Source: Micromonospora globbae
GTDB taxonomy: Bacteria > Actinomycetota > Actinomycetes > Mycobacteriales > Micromonosporaceae
Assembly: GCF_003610785.1 (NCBI RefSeq)
Contig: NZ_RAQQ01000010.1
Coordinates: forward strand, 62,001-126,000
Length of the DNA stretch: 64,000 bases
Reading direction: 5' to 3'
A program made the translations under genes and the position numbers. The stretch's first letter is position 1. Each line of letters starts with the position of its first letter. Under the pieces are notes generated by a model that saw only the letters and a program-made list of their open reading frames with translations, was not told the DNA's origin and did no database searches. Positions 8,380 to 15,875 of the stretch are shown piece after piece.

Positions 8380-9426
8380 TCAGCCCTTGTTCTTGATCTG
8401 GCTGTTCCAGTGGTTGATCCACTCGGTCTCGTGCTTGCCGACCACGTCCCAGTCGACGTCCATCGGCTTGAGCTGGAGCTGGGCCAGCCACTCCGGCTTC
8501 TCGGCGATGTCGACGGCCGGGATCTGGAAGTAGTCCTTGGCCAGGTCGGCCCGGAGCTTGTCGTCGAAGAGGAACTCGAGGAACTTCTGCGCCCCCGTGG
8601 TGTTGCCGCCCTTCACCGCGGCCAGGCCGTCGATGAGCACCGGAGCGCCGGATGCCGGCATCACGTAGCCGAACGGCATGTTCGCCTGGTTGGCCTGCAG
8701 CAGGATGTCCTGGAGGTTCCAGGCGCTGACGACGCCCTGCTGGCGGGACATCTTCAGGTACAGGTCGGTGGGGTTGGCGGTGTACGAGCCGGTGTTGGCA
8801 TCGAGCTTGCGGAGCCACTCGTACCCGGGCTCGGGGTTGCTGCCGTCCGGCGACAGCCGCTGGATCATCGAGGCGTAGATGGACCGCATCGTGCCGGACG
8901 CCGCCACGTCCCGGATGATGATCTTGTCCTTCCACTCCGGCTTGATCAGGTCGTCCCAGTCCTTCGGCGCCTGCTCCGGGGTGAGGGCCTTGTTGTTGTA
9001 CATGATCACCTCGGGCAGCAGGATCTCACCGAACCAGCGGCCCTCGGGGTCCTTGTACTTCGGGTCCATCTTGGCGGCGAACGCCGGCTGGATGGGGGCG
9101 AGCAGGTCCTCGGTGGCCGCGGCCGCGAGCCCCTGCTGGGTGCCGCCCCACCAGACGTCCGCCTGCGGGTTCGCCTTCTCGGCCCGGACGCGCTCCAGGA
9201 TCTCCTGGGCGCCCAGGTTGAGGATCTCCACCTTGCCCTTGTACTCGGGGTACTTGGCGGTGAACTGGTCGACCACGTACGTGGCGACCTTCTTGTCGCG
9301 TGCCGTGTAGATGGTCAGCTTCTCGGCGCTCGCGCTGCCGCCCGCGTCGTCACCGCCACCGCCGCACGCGGTACCGGCGGCCAGGACGGCGGCGAGCGCA
9401 CCGGCGAAGAGAAGACGGCGTTTCAT
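8380..9426 (-). CDS. ABC transporter substrate-binding lipoprotein (iron(III)/FbpA-like)
   Basis: A 348-residue precursor with a lipoprotein signal (MKRRLLFAGALAAVLAAGTAC, lipid attached at about C21) and a glycine-rich linker. The body reads LTIYTARDKKVATYVVDQFTAKYP, characteristic of the SBP_bac family of iron(III), thiamine and 2-aminoethylphosphonate binders. DVWWGGTQQGL forms the domain-1 signature. It captures the substrate at the outer face of the membrane for the ATPase and permease encoded after it. The usual iron-ligand tyrosines cannot be placed with confidence, and the catabolic neighbours suggest an organic ligand. Confidence 0.9.
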   Translation of the reverse strand: MKRRLLFAGALAAVLAAGTACGGGGDDAGGSASAEKLTIYTARDKKVATYVVDQFTAKYPEYKGKVEILNLGAQEILERVRAEKANPQADVWWGGTQQGLAAAATEDLLAPIQPAFAAKMDPKYKDPEGRWFGEILLPEVIMYNNKALTPEQAPKDWDDLIKPEWKDKIIIRDVAASGTMRSIYASMIQRLSPDGSNPEPGYEWLRKLDANTGSYTANPTDLYLKMSRQQGVVSAWNLQDILLQANQANMPFGYVMPASGAPVLIDGLAAVKGGNTTGAQKFLEFLFDDKLRADLAKDYFQIPAVDIAEKPEWLAQLQLKPMDVDWDVVGKHETEWINHWNSQIKNKG

Positions 9427-9475
9427 GGGTACCTCCGAGGGGGATAGGGGGAGCTCTGGATCAGAGGACGATCGG

Positions 9476-10630
9476 TCAGGGAGTGGGCAGGCCGGCGGCG
9501 GCAGCGGCGGAGAGCGCGTAGCTCACCGCTCCGTGCAGCACCGCCCGGTCGCCGAGCACCGCGCGACGGACCTCCGTGTGACTCGGCGCGGCGGCGGTGA
9601 CCAGGGTCTGGAGCCGGGCGACGGCCGCGTCGTCGAGCTGGGCGGCGGCCCCGCTGAGCAGCACCCGCCCGGGGTCGATGACGCAGACGCAGGAGACGAT
9701 GAGGCGCGCCCAGGCGGTCAGCAGCTCGTCCAGGTACGCGGCGGCCCGCTCGTCCGTGGCCGCCAGCTCGACGAGGGCGGCCACCGGGGAGTCCGGGCGG
9801 CGACCCGGTGCGAGCGCCACCATCCGCTCGGCGACGGCGTTCTCCGACCAGCGGGCCTCGAACGGGCCGATCCCGTCGTGCCCGCGGTCGGCCGGGTCGA
9901 GGGGCAGGAAACCGACCTCGCCGGCGGCTCCGCCCGCGCCGCGACGGACCTGGCCGTCGAGCACCAGGCCGGCGCCGATGCCGTCGGCCACGTGCAGGAG
10001 CAGCAGGTCCGCCACGTCGCTGCCCGCGCCGGCCGCGTGCTCGCCGGCGGCCATCAGGTTCACGTCGTTGTCCACCACCACCGGCACCCCGAGCCGCTGC
10101 TGCACCGACTCCCCCACCGGCCGCGCCTCCACGAGGCCGACCGACGGGGCGAGGCGGACGGCCCCTCCGGAGGAGACGCCGGGCGCCGCGATGGCGACCC
10201 CGCGCAGGGCGGACAGCCCGTCCCCGGCCAGCTCGGGCACGAAACGGCAGATGGTGTCGACGATGTCGCCGGTGAGCCGGACCGTGCGGTGGGCGATGAC
10301 CGCGCCGTCGCTGTCGGCGATCTCGCAGCTGATCCTCGACGGCTCCAGCGAGACCGCGGCGACCAGCTCGGCCCGGGGGTTGAACTCGAGCATGGCCCGG
10401 GGACGCCCGGTGCGGGACGTGCCGGGCCCGCGCTCGATGAGGTACCCCTCGGCGATGAGTTCGCGCACGAGCGGGGTGAGCGTGGCGGGGCTCAGGCCGG
10501 TGAGCTCGGTCAGCTCGGCGCGGGAGAGCATCCGCACCTGGCGGGCCGTCGAGATCACGGACAGGCGCTTGATCTCCTTGGACCGCTCCCGGCTCACCGG
10601 GCTCGTCGGTGGCGTCACCACGTCAGTCAC
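9476..10630 (-). CDS. ROK-family transcriptional repressor
   Basis: A 384-residue protein with an N-terminal winged helix (SRAELTELTGLSPATLTPLVRELIAEGYL, residues about 36-64) and a C-terminal ROK sugar-binding domain. Like the ROK kinase in the same block, it lacks the cysteine zinc motif. It is the first gene of the minus-strand block and ends 49 bp before the binding-protein start, so it is the likely local regulator. The GTG start lies about 7 bp after a TTGACT-N17-TAGGAA promoter, so its mRNA may be leaderless or nearly so. The inducer is probably a sugar or sugar phosphate. Confidence 0.88.
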   Translation of the reverse strand: MTDVVTPPTSPVSRERSKEIKRLSVISTARQVRMLSRAELTELTGLSPATLTPLVRELIAEGYLIERGPGTSRTGRPRAMLEFNPRAELVAAVSLEPSRISCEIADSDGAVIAHRTVRLTGDIVDTICRFVPELAGDGLSALRGVAIAAPGVSSGGAVRLAPSVGLVEARPVGESVQQRLGVPVVVDNDVNLMAAGEHAAGAGSDVADLLLLHVADGIGAGLVLDGQVRRGAGGAAGEVGFLPLDPADRGHDGIGPFEARWSENAVAERMVALAPGRRPDSPVAALVELAATDERAAAYLDELLTAWARLIVSCVCVIDPGRVLLSGAAAQLDDAAVARLQTLVTAAAPSHTEVRRAVLGDRAVLHGAVSYALSAAAAAGLPTP

Positions 10631-10636
10631 ACTTCC

Positions 10637-10665
10637 TTCCTACGGCGAACGAATTATTGAGTCAA
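10637..10665 (-). promoter_or_regulatory. Candidate promoter of the ROK regulator
   Basis: On the minus strand, TTGACT (10660-10665) and TAGGAA (10637-10642) are separated by 17 bp. The -10 box ends six bases before the GTG codon, which predicts a leaderless transcript. The surrounding GAATTATTGAGTCAAGTAACG is unusually AT-rich and may hold an operator. Confidence 0.4.
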
Positions 10666-10767
10666 GTAACGAAAGGGTCTCGGCGCCCTCTCGGGGCAGC
10701 GCGAACAGGGGCGAAAGCGGCGGATCGGAGATCCTGGGCCAGTGGGGTCCTTGCGGGCAGGGGCGGG

Positions 10768-10791
10768 TTCTTTTTTATTGCAAATGAAGAA
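10768..10791. promoter_or_regulatory. AT-rich imperfect dyad, candidate operator or UP element
   Basis: The 413-bp region 10631-11043 between the ROK regulator and the PIG-L gene has no credible ORF. It contains a 24-bp island starting TTCTTTTTTATTGC and ending GAAGAA, with TTCTT/AAGAA ends. It lies 16 bp upstream of the predicted PIG-L promoter and is very AT-rich for this genome. Confidence 0.35.
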
Positions 10792-10807
10792 AGTGGTTGG
10801 CGAGCCA

Positions 10808-10837
10808 TTGACGGATGGTTGCGGTCATCCCTAGCGT
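10808..10837 (+). promoter_or_regulatory. Candidate promoter of the PIG-L gene
   Basis: TTGACG (10808-10813) and TAGCGT (10832-10837) are separated by 18 bp, a good housekeeping-type actinomycete promoter. It would give a 5' leader of about 200 bases before the ATG at 11044. Confidence 0.45.
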
Positions 10838-11043
10838 CACCCGGCGAAGGCCTTCCAGCGGACACGGACGATCCAGTGTGTACGGACGTCCGCGCCGCTG
10901 ACGTACCACGGTGACGTGGCGCCAGCCGGCGCCCGCCGTCCCGTCAACCCGACAGTCCGTCCGACCCCGACCCGCGTCGGCGCCGACACGTGCCCGACGT
11001 CGCTGGTCGCTGCCCGGACATCGCGGTTTCCGAAGGGATCTGC

Positions 11044-13743
11044 ATGCGACTCAAGGCGTTCCTGCTACCCACGGCGCTCGCCCTGGCCCTCGCCGGGACA
11101 CCCGCCACCGCACTCGCCGCCCCCGCCGACGGCGCACACGCCGGGACCGGCACCGTCGACCTCGACGTGCTCTTCGTCAGCGCCCACCCCGACGACGAGG
11201 CCGGCAGCCTGGCCACCCTCGGCCAGTGGAAGGAGAACTACGGCGTCCGCGCCGGGGTCGTCACCATCACCCGCGGCGAGGGCGGCGGCAACGCCGTCGG
11301 GCTCGAAGAGGGCCCGCCGCTCGGCATCATCCGCGAGCGCGAGGAGCGCACCGCGATCGGCCACGCCGGGGTGGAGAACCTGTACAACCTGGACCGGGTC
11401 GACTTCTGGTACACGGCGTCGGCGCCGCTGTCCGAGCGGATCTGGGGCCACGACGACACGCTCGCCAAGATCGTCCGGGTCATCCGGCAGACGCGCCCGG
11501 AAATCATCATGACGATGAACCCGTCCCCGACCCCGGGCAACCACGGCAACCACCAGCAGGCCGCCCGGTTCGCCGCGGAGGCGTTCCACGCCGCCGCGGA
11601 CCCCACCGCCTTCCCCGAGCAGCTCACCCGGGAGGGGCTCAAGCCCTTCCGGCCCGCCACGTTCCTGCGCACCGGCGGCACGGGTACGTCGTCCGCCGGG
11701 CCCGCGTGCGCGTCGAGCTTCACCCCGACCGTCCCGACCGACCAGGTCTTCGGCGTCTGGGAGGGCACCCGCAGCGCCAACGGCAGGACCTGGGCGGAGA
11801 TCGAGGTCGACGCCCGCCGGGAGTACGTCACGCAGGGCTGGGCCGGCACCGCCGCCGCGCCCACCGACCCGGCCGCCATCCGCTGCGACTTCTACACGCT
11901 CGTGGACAGCCGGGTCCCCTACGATCCGGCCGACACCTCCCCGGCGGCGATCCTGCGCGGCTCGGTGCTGCCGCCGGCCCCGGGTGGGCTGCCCCGCGGC
12001 ACCGAGCTGTACCTGACCACCGACCGGTTTGACCTCACCCCCGGCCAGACCGTGACCGTGACGGCGCACGTACGCGCGCCGCGCGACCGGGCGCTCTCCC
12101 GGCCGGCCGTGTCCCTGCGGCTGCCGTCGGGCTGGACCGCCACCGGTTCCGGCGCGTTCAAGGGCGCCATCGCGGCGGGCAAGGAACGCACCGCCACCTT
12201 CACGGTGACCGTTCCCGCCACCGCGGCGAACCAGCAGCACCTGATCGGGGCGACCCTGACCACCGGCCAGGGCGCGGGCCGTACCGACCGGGCGGTCCGG
12301 GTGGTCGCCGACGTGCGCGGCACGCTGGAACCGCTGCCGGAGGTGGGGGTGTTCCGCGACTGGGCCCGCGACAACGGGTACCCGCAGCTGGACACCCTGA
12401 TCAAGCCGGTGCTCACCCTCGGCTCCGGTGGCAGCCGGTCCGTCCGGGTCGACCTGCGCAACCACGGCGACGCCACGGAGAGCGGAACGGTCACCCTCGG
12501 CCTGCCTGCCGGCTTCACCGCCGACGCGGCCACCAAGAGCTACGCGAACCTGGCCCCCGGGGCCGCCGGCTCGGTCACCTTCACGGTGACCAACAGTGAC
12601 GCCACCCTGCCGACCGCCAACGAGGGCGGGTCGGACGGCGATTACGGCATCACCATCACCACCACCAGCAGCTCCGGCACCACCGTGGAGAGCGGCGCCC
12701 TGGAGATCGTGCCCACCAGCGAGGTGCCGCACGCCGGTCCGGGCCACGCCGTCGACGGTGTGGCGAGCCCGGGCGAGTACCCCGGCGAGGAGCTGGACCT
12801 CTCCCGGATCTGGGAGGGGCAGGCGACGACCCCGCAGGACGCCTCGGCCACCGGCCGCGTCGCCTGGACGGAGGACGCGCTGAAGGTCTTCGTGCGGGTC
12901 ACCGACGACGTGCTCGGCACGAAGGTGGTGCCGCAGGACTGCAAGCGGCAGCGCCGTACCGACAGTGTGGAGATCATCGTCGACCCGAAGGGGAACTCGA
13001 CGGACACCTCCACGGTGTTCAAGGCCGGCATCTTCCCGGTCACCGACGACCCCGCCAACGGTGACCCGCCGTGCTGGCAGCGGGACGCCGACAACCGGCA
13101 GGGACCGGCCGACGTCACGGCTCCGGGCATGACCGTGGTCAGCAAGGTCAGCTCGCCGTACACCGGCTACACGATCGAGGCGAGCATCCCGTTCTCGGTG
13201 CTGCCCGACGCGGTGGACCCGCGGCGGATGGGCTTCAACGTGCTCATCTACGACTCGGACACCCAGGACCTCACCTCGCAGTCCCGGCTGGGCTGGTCCA
13301 CGTTCACCGGCGTGCGGGCCGATCCCTACCGGTACGGCCTGGTGACCCTGCCCGGCTACACCCCGGCCGACCGGGAGCCGAGCGCTCCGGTCTTCCCGGA
13401 CACCGCCGCGCGGAGCGTGCACAGCCCGCAGACCATCGCGCAGTCGGCGGTGGACGGCGTGGCCCCGGCCGCGGTGCCCCGGCTGCCCGAGCGGGCGCTC
13501 CGGCTGACCGGCCAGACGCGGGTCGCCGGCGGGGTGAAGGTGACGGTGCGCGCCGACCGTTCCGGGACGGTCCACCTGTACGCCTGGGACGGTGAGCGCG
13601 CCGTCGGCGACCGCTCGGTGGACCTGCGGTCCGGCCGCCCGGTGACCGTCGTGGTCCCGGTCGCCGACGGACGGCCCACCAGCCTCCTGGCCGCGTTCGA
13701 GGCGGGCGGGTCCGCCCTCGCCACGCAGGCCCGGCTGCGCTGA
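11044..13743 (+). CDS. Secreted PIG-L (LmbE-like) deacetylase with NEW3 and CBM9-like domains
   Basis: An 899-residue exported protein. The ATG at 11044 has GAAGGGA upstream and starts a Sec signal peptide (MRLKAFLLPTALALALAGTPATALA). The PIG-L domain (residues about 38-290) has the zinc motif AHPDDE and typically removes acetyl groups from N-acetylglucosaminyl conjugates. Two immunoglobulin-like NPCBM/NEW3-type segments follow (VSLRLPSGWTATGSG; VTLGLPAGFTAD...GSVTFTVTN). A CBM9-like/DOMON module comes near residues 580-770 (VAWTEDALKVFVRVTDD), then a final beta domain. It probably acts on an extracellular amino-sugar glycan or glycolipid. It is transcribed alone. Confidence 0.88.
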   Translation: MRLKAFLLPTALALALAGTPATALAAPADGAHAGTGTVDLDVLFVSAHPDDEAGSLATLGQWKENYGVRAGVVTITRGEGGGNAVGLEEGPPLGIIREREERTAIGHAGVENLYNLDRVDFWYTASAPLSERIWGHDDTLAKIVRVIRQTRPEIIMTMNPSPTPGNHGNHQQAARFAAEAFHAAADPTAFPEQLTREGLKPFRPATFLRTGGTGTSSAGPACASSFTPTVPTDQVFGVWEGTRSANGRTWAEIEVDARREYVTQGWAGTAAAPTDPAAIRCDFYTLVDSRVPYDPADTSPAAILRGSVLPPAPGGLPRGTELYLTTDRFDLTPGQTVTVTAHVRAPRDRALSRPAVSLRLPSGWTATGSGAFKGAIAAGKERTATFTVTVPATAANQQHLIGATLTTGQGAGRTDRAVRVVADVRGTLEPLPEVGVFRDWARDNGYPQLDTLIKPVLTLGSGGSRSVRVDLRNHGDATESGTVTLGLPAGFTADAATKSYANLAPGAAGSVTFTVTNSDATLPTANEGGSDGDYGITITTTSSSGTTVESGALEIVPTSEVPHAGPGHAVDGVASPGEYPGEELDLSRIWEGQATTPQDASATGRVAWTEDALKVFVRVTDDVLGTKVVPQDCKRQRRTDSVEIIVDPKGNSTDTSTVFKAGIFPVTDDPANGDPPCWQRDADNRQGPADVTAPGMTVVSKVSSPYTGYTIEASIPFSVLPDAVDPRRMGFNVLIYDSDTQDLTSQSRLGWSTFTGVRADPYRYGLVTLPGYTPADREPSAPVFPDTAARSVHSPQTIAQSAVDGVAPAAVPRLPERALRLTGQTRVAGGVKVTVRADRSGTVHLYAWDGERAVGDRSVDLRSGRPVTVVVPVADGRPTSLLAAFEAGGSALATQARLR

Positions 13744-13749
13744 CACGCC

Positions 13750-13788
13750 CCGGAGGGGCCCGTCCCGGACCGGGGCGGGCCCCTCCGG
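13750..13788. terminator. Bidirectional terminator hairpin
   Basis: Arms CCGGAGGGGCCCG and CGGGCCCCTCCGG pair perfectly, and the loop continues the stem through a G-U pair and CCCGG/CCGGG. It lies between the converging PIG-L and AurF-like genes. Confidence 0.7.
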
Positions 13789-13792
13789 CCCG

Positions 13793-14689
13793 TCAGATCA
13801 GGCCCGCTCGGGCCCACAGCAGGCGGCCGGGACCGGCCACCAGCCCGAGGTCGGCCAGCGTCTCGTGCACCCGGCTCGCCGACCAGCGCAGGGTGGCCCG
13901 CCAGTGCGGGTTGGCGCGGGCGGCGGCACGCCCCACGGCGGGCGGCACGCCCACGGCGGCGTACGCGTCGGGGTGGACCAACCGGCCCGCGATGGCGTAC
14001 GCCGCGCGGCCGATCAGCAGCCGCGCGTACGCGGTGGCCACCGGGCCGGCCGCCCGGGCCTGGCGGGCCAGTTCCTCGCGGGCGAACCGCACGTGCCGCG
14101 CCTCCTCGACGACGTGGATCCGCGACACCATCCGGATGAGCGGCTGCAACGACTCGTCCGCCATGATCTCGCGCTGGAAGGCGTCGAGGATCTCCTCGGC
14201 GATGAGGATGGCCGCGTACATCTGCGCGCCGGTCGCGGTGGTCTTGAGGAAGCGTCCGAGCGCGTGGTCCCACCGGCTCGCCCGGTAGACCGGGCAGCCC
14301 ATGGCCTCGATGAGCCGACCGAACATGATGGAGTGCCGGCACTCGTCGGCCACCTCGGTCAGCGCGTACTGGGCGTGCCGGCTCGTGGGGTCGGCGTCGT
14401 AGTACTGCCGGATCAGCATCTGCATGAGGATCGTCTCGAACCAGACCCCGGCGCTCGCCGCGCTCGCCACCTCGTGCCGGGTCAGCTCGACCCGCTGCTC
14501 CTCGCTCATGCGCTGCCACAGTGTTGTGCCGTAGAGGCTGCTGCGGTGCGGCGGCAGCCAGTAGGCGCCCGGCACGGGCGGCGCCTCCCAGTCGATCTCG
14601 ACGCTCGGGTCGTAGCTCGTCCGCAGCGAGGAGGCGAGCAGCCGTTCGGCCGTCGCCTCGCGGTCGCGTCCGGTCGGTGTCGCCGCCAT
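13793..14689 (-). CDS. AurF-like di-iron oxygenase
   Basis: A 298-residue helical protein of the p-aminobenzoate N-oxygenase family. The spacing of E116-x2-H119, E165, H192, E196 and H199 reproduces the AurF di-iron ligands (E136/H139, E196, H223, E227, H230), including the extra histidine; E73 or E85 would be the first glutamate. Homologues oxidise aryl-amines or hydroxylate C-H bonds using O2. The ATG at 14689 has GGAGG upstream. It is divergent from a TetR gene and faces a monooxygenase cluster, suggesting the first oxidation step of the same pathway. The substrate is unknown. Confidence 0.85.
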   Translation of the reverse strand: MAATPTGRDREATAERLLASSLRTSYDPSVEIDWEAPPVPGAYWLPPHRSSLYGTTLWQRMSEEQRVELTRHEVASAASAGVWFETILMQMLIRQYYDADPTSRHAQYALTEVADECRHSIMFGRLIEAMGCPVYRASRWDHALGRFLKTTATGAQMYAAILIAEEILDAFQREIMADESLQPLIRMVSRIHVVEEARHVRFAREELARQARAAGPVATAYARLLIGRAAYAIAGRLVHPDAYAAVGVPPAVGRAAARANPHWRATLRWSASRVHETLADLGLVAGPGRLLWARAGLI

Positions 14690-14701
14690 GACGCCTCCAT
14701 A

Positions 14702-14731
14702 TTGACGTGACGCCCGGTAACTGTTACGAGT
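14702..14731 (+). promoter_or_regulatory. Divergent promoter region with GTAACTGTTAC operator
   Basis: For the TetR gene, TTGACG (14702-14707) is followed after 17 bp by TACGAG (14725-14730), seven bases before the ATG at 14738, which predicts a leaderless mRNA. On the other strand TTGCAT, 17 bp and TTACCG would serve the AurF-like gene. The palindrome GTAAC-T-GTTAC (14717-14727) overlaps both -10 boxes, the expected place for a TetR autoregulatory operator. Confidence 0.45.
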
Positions 14732-14737
14732 GGTAGC

Positions 14738-15451
14738 ATGCAATCGCCTCTCACGGATGTCAATGGATCCGACCCGCCGGACGGCGCGCGGTCGACCGCG
14801 GCCGACGGCCGCCGGGAGCGCTGGGCGGGCCATCGCGAGCAGCGGCGGCAGCACCTGCTCGGCGCCGCCGTGCAGGCGTTGCTGCGGCACGGGCCCGAGG
14901 TCGACATGGACGAGGTCGCGGCGACCGCCGGCGTCAGCAAGCCGGTCCTCTACCGCTACTTCGCCGACAAGTCCGACCTGTGGCTTGCCGTCAGCGAGCT
15001 GGTCGCCGCCCGGGTCGTGGACGCCATCGCCCCGGCGATCGAGCGGGTCCGCGAGGAGCGCGGCCTCGTCGAGGCGACGATCGACGCCTACCTCGGGGTG
15101 ATCGAGTCGGAGCCGGCGCTGTACCGGTTCCTCATGCAGTCCGGTCACGCGGGCATCCACCAGGTCATCGCCGGCACCGGTCGGCAGGTGGCCGCCGGCC
15201 TGGCCCGGGTCATCGGCGACCGGCTCCGCGCGCTGGGCCTCGACGCCGGGCCCGCCGAGCCGTGGGCGTACGGCCTGGTGGGTTTCGTGCAGGCGGTCGG
15301 CGACTGGTGGACCGAGCACGGCCAGCCGATCCGCCGCGCCGCCCTCACCGAGTACCTCACCACGCTGCTGTGGAGCGGGATCGAAGGGGTCCGGCGCAGC
15401 GCCGACCTGCCCCGCGAGCTGACCCGCGCGCACGAGCGGATCACCCCATGA
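14738..15451 (+). CDS. TetR-family transcriptional regulator
   Basis: A 237-residue regulator. The N-terminal HTH (HLLGAAVQALLRHGPEVDMDEVAATAGVSKPVLYRYFADKSDLW, residues about 40-83) is a textbook TetR DNA-binding domain, with a helical ligand-binding domain after it. It probably represses the divergent AurF-like gene and its own operon. The stop overlaps an ATG at 15448 (ATGA), leading into a repeat-derived mini-ORF and then the DUF4873 gene, so it may head a six-gene transcript. Confidence 0.9.
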   Translation: MQSPLTDVNGSDPPDGARSTAADGRRERWAGHREQRRQHLLGAAVQALLRHGPEVDMDEVAATAGVSKPVLYRYFADKSDLWLAVSELVAARVVDAIAPAIERVREERGLVEATIDAYLGVIESEPALYRFLMQSGHAGIHQVIAGTGRQVAAGLARVIGDRLRALGLDAGPAEPWAYGLVGFVQAVGDWWTEHGQPIRRAALTEYLTTLLWSGIEGVRRSADLPRELTRAHERITP

Positions 15452-15531
15452 GCGAGCGCCAGCGAGCGAATCGGCGGCTCAGCGCGGTGGAGCCTCATGC
15501 CGGCACGCAGCGAAGCGGAGTGCCGGCATGA
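15448..15531 (+). CDS. Repeat-derived 27-residue mini-ORF
   Basis: Open frame MSERQRANRRLSAVEPHAG... of 27 codons. Its ATG overlaps the TetR stop and its TGA overlaps the ATG of the DUF4873 gene, so it could act as a translational bridge. The sequence is a copy of the repeat that also supplies the DUF4873 N-terminus. A functional peptide is doubtful. Confidence 0.3.
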   Translation: MSERQRANRRLSAVEPHAGTQRSGVPA

Positions 15532-15567
15532 GCGGGCGCCAGCGAGCGAATCAGGGGCTCAGCGCGG
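15448..15567 (+). repeat. Duplicated 40-bp repeat with a hairpin between copies
   Basis: Copies at 15448-15487 and 15528-15567 match at 37 of 40 bases; both start ATGAGCG and contain GCCAGCGAGCGAATC. Between them lie perfect 11-bp arms CATGCCGGCAC (15496-15506) and GTGCCGGCATG (15520-15530) around GCAGCGAAGCGGA; the right arm includes the DUF4873 start codon. From memory, similar AGCGAGCG...GAATC sequences recur in Micromonosporaceae genomes, so this may be a dispersed element. Confidence 0.7.
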
Positions 15568-15875
15568 AGTCTCACGACGGCTACCGCGGCGCCGGGTACG
15601 TCGGCGACACCCCGGTCCGCGTGCACCTGAGCGGGCGGTGGGAGCCGGTCGACGGCCGGTACCACTGGGGCGGGCGCATCGAGCCGGATCCGCGGGTGGC
15701 CCGGCTGCTCCGCGCCGGCCACCGGCAGGTCGCGCTGCGCATCGCCGACCGGGTGAGCCCGGCCCGGTTGGCGGAGGTGGACCCGTGGGGCGGCGTACGG
15801 ATAACCGGCGTGGGCGGGCCGCCCTGGCCGCCGGAGGACGAGCCCGCCGCCACGCCCGGGGCCCGGGAGGTGTGA
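15528..15875 (+). CDS. DUF4873 domain protein
   Basis: A 115-residue protein. From residue 16 (HDGYRGAGYVGDTPVRVHLSGRWEPVDGRYHWGGRI) it matches the DUF4873 pattern, a small beta-rich domain found next to, or fused to, flavin monooxygenases in actinomycetes. Residues 1-15 (MSGRQRANQGLSAES) come from the upstream repeat, which supplies the only visible start codon. Its stop overlaps the monooxygenase start (TGATG). It is probably an accessory to that enzyme; the molecular role is unknown. Confidence 0.75.
   Translation: MSGRQRANQGLSAESHDGYRGAGYVGDTPVRVHLSGRWEPVDGRYHWGGRIEPDPRVARLLRAGHRQVALRIADRVSPARLAEVDPWGGVRITGVGGPPWPPEDEPAATPGAREV

Noticed and set aside
11065..13746. 893-codon minus-strand open frame opposite the PIG-L gene
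   Set aside because: The plus frame has a signal peptide and HPDDE motif; the minus frame is low-complexity His/Arg/Gly/Val text.
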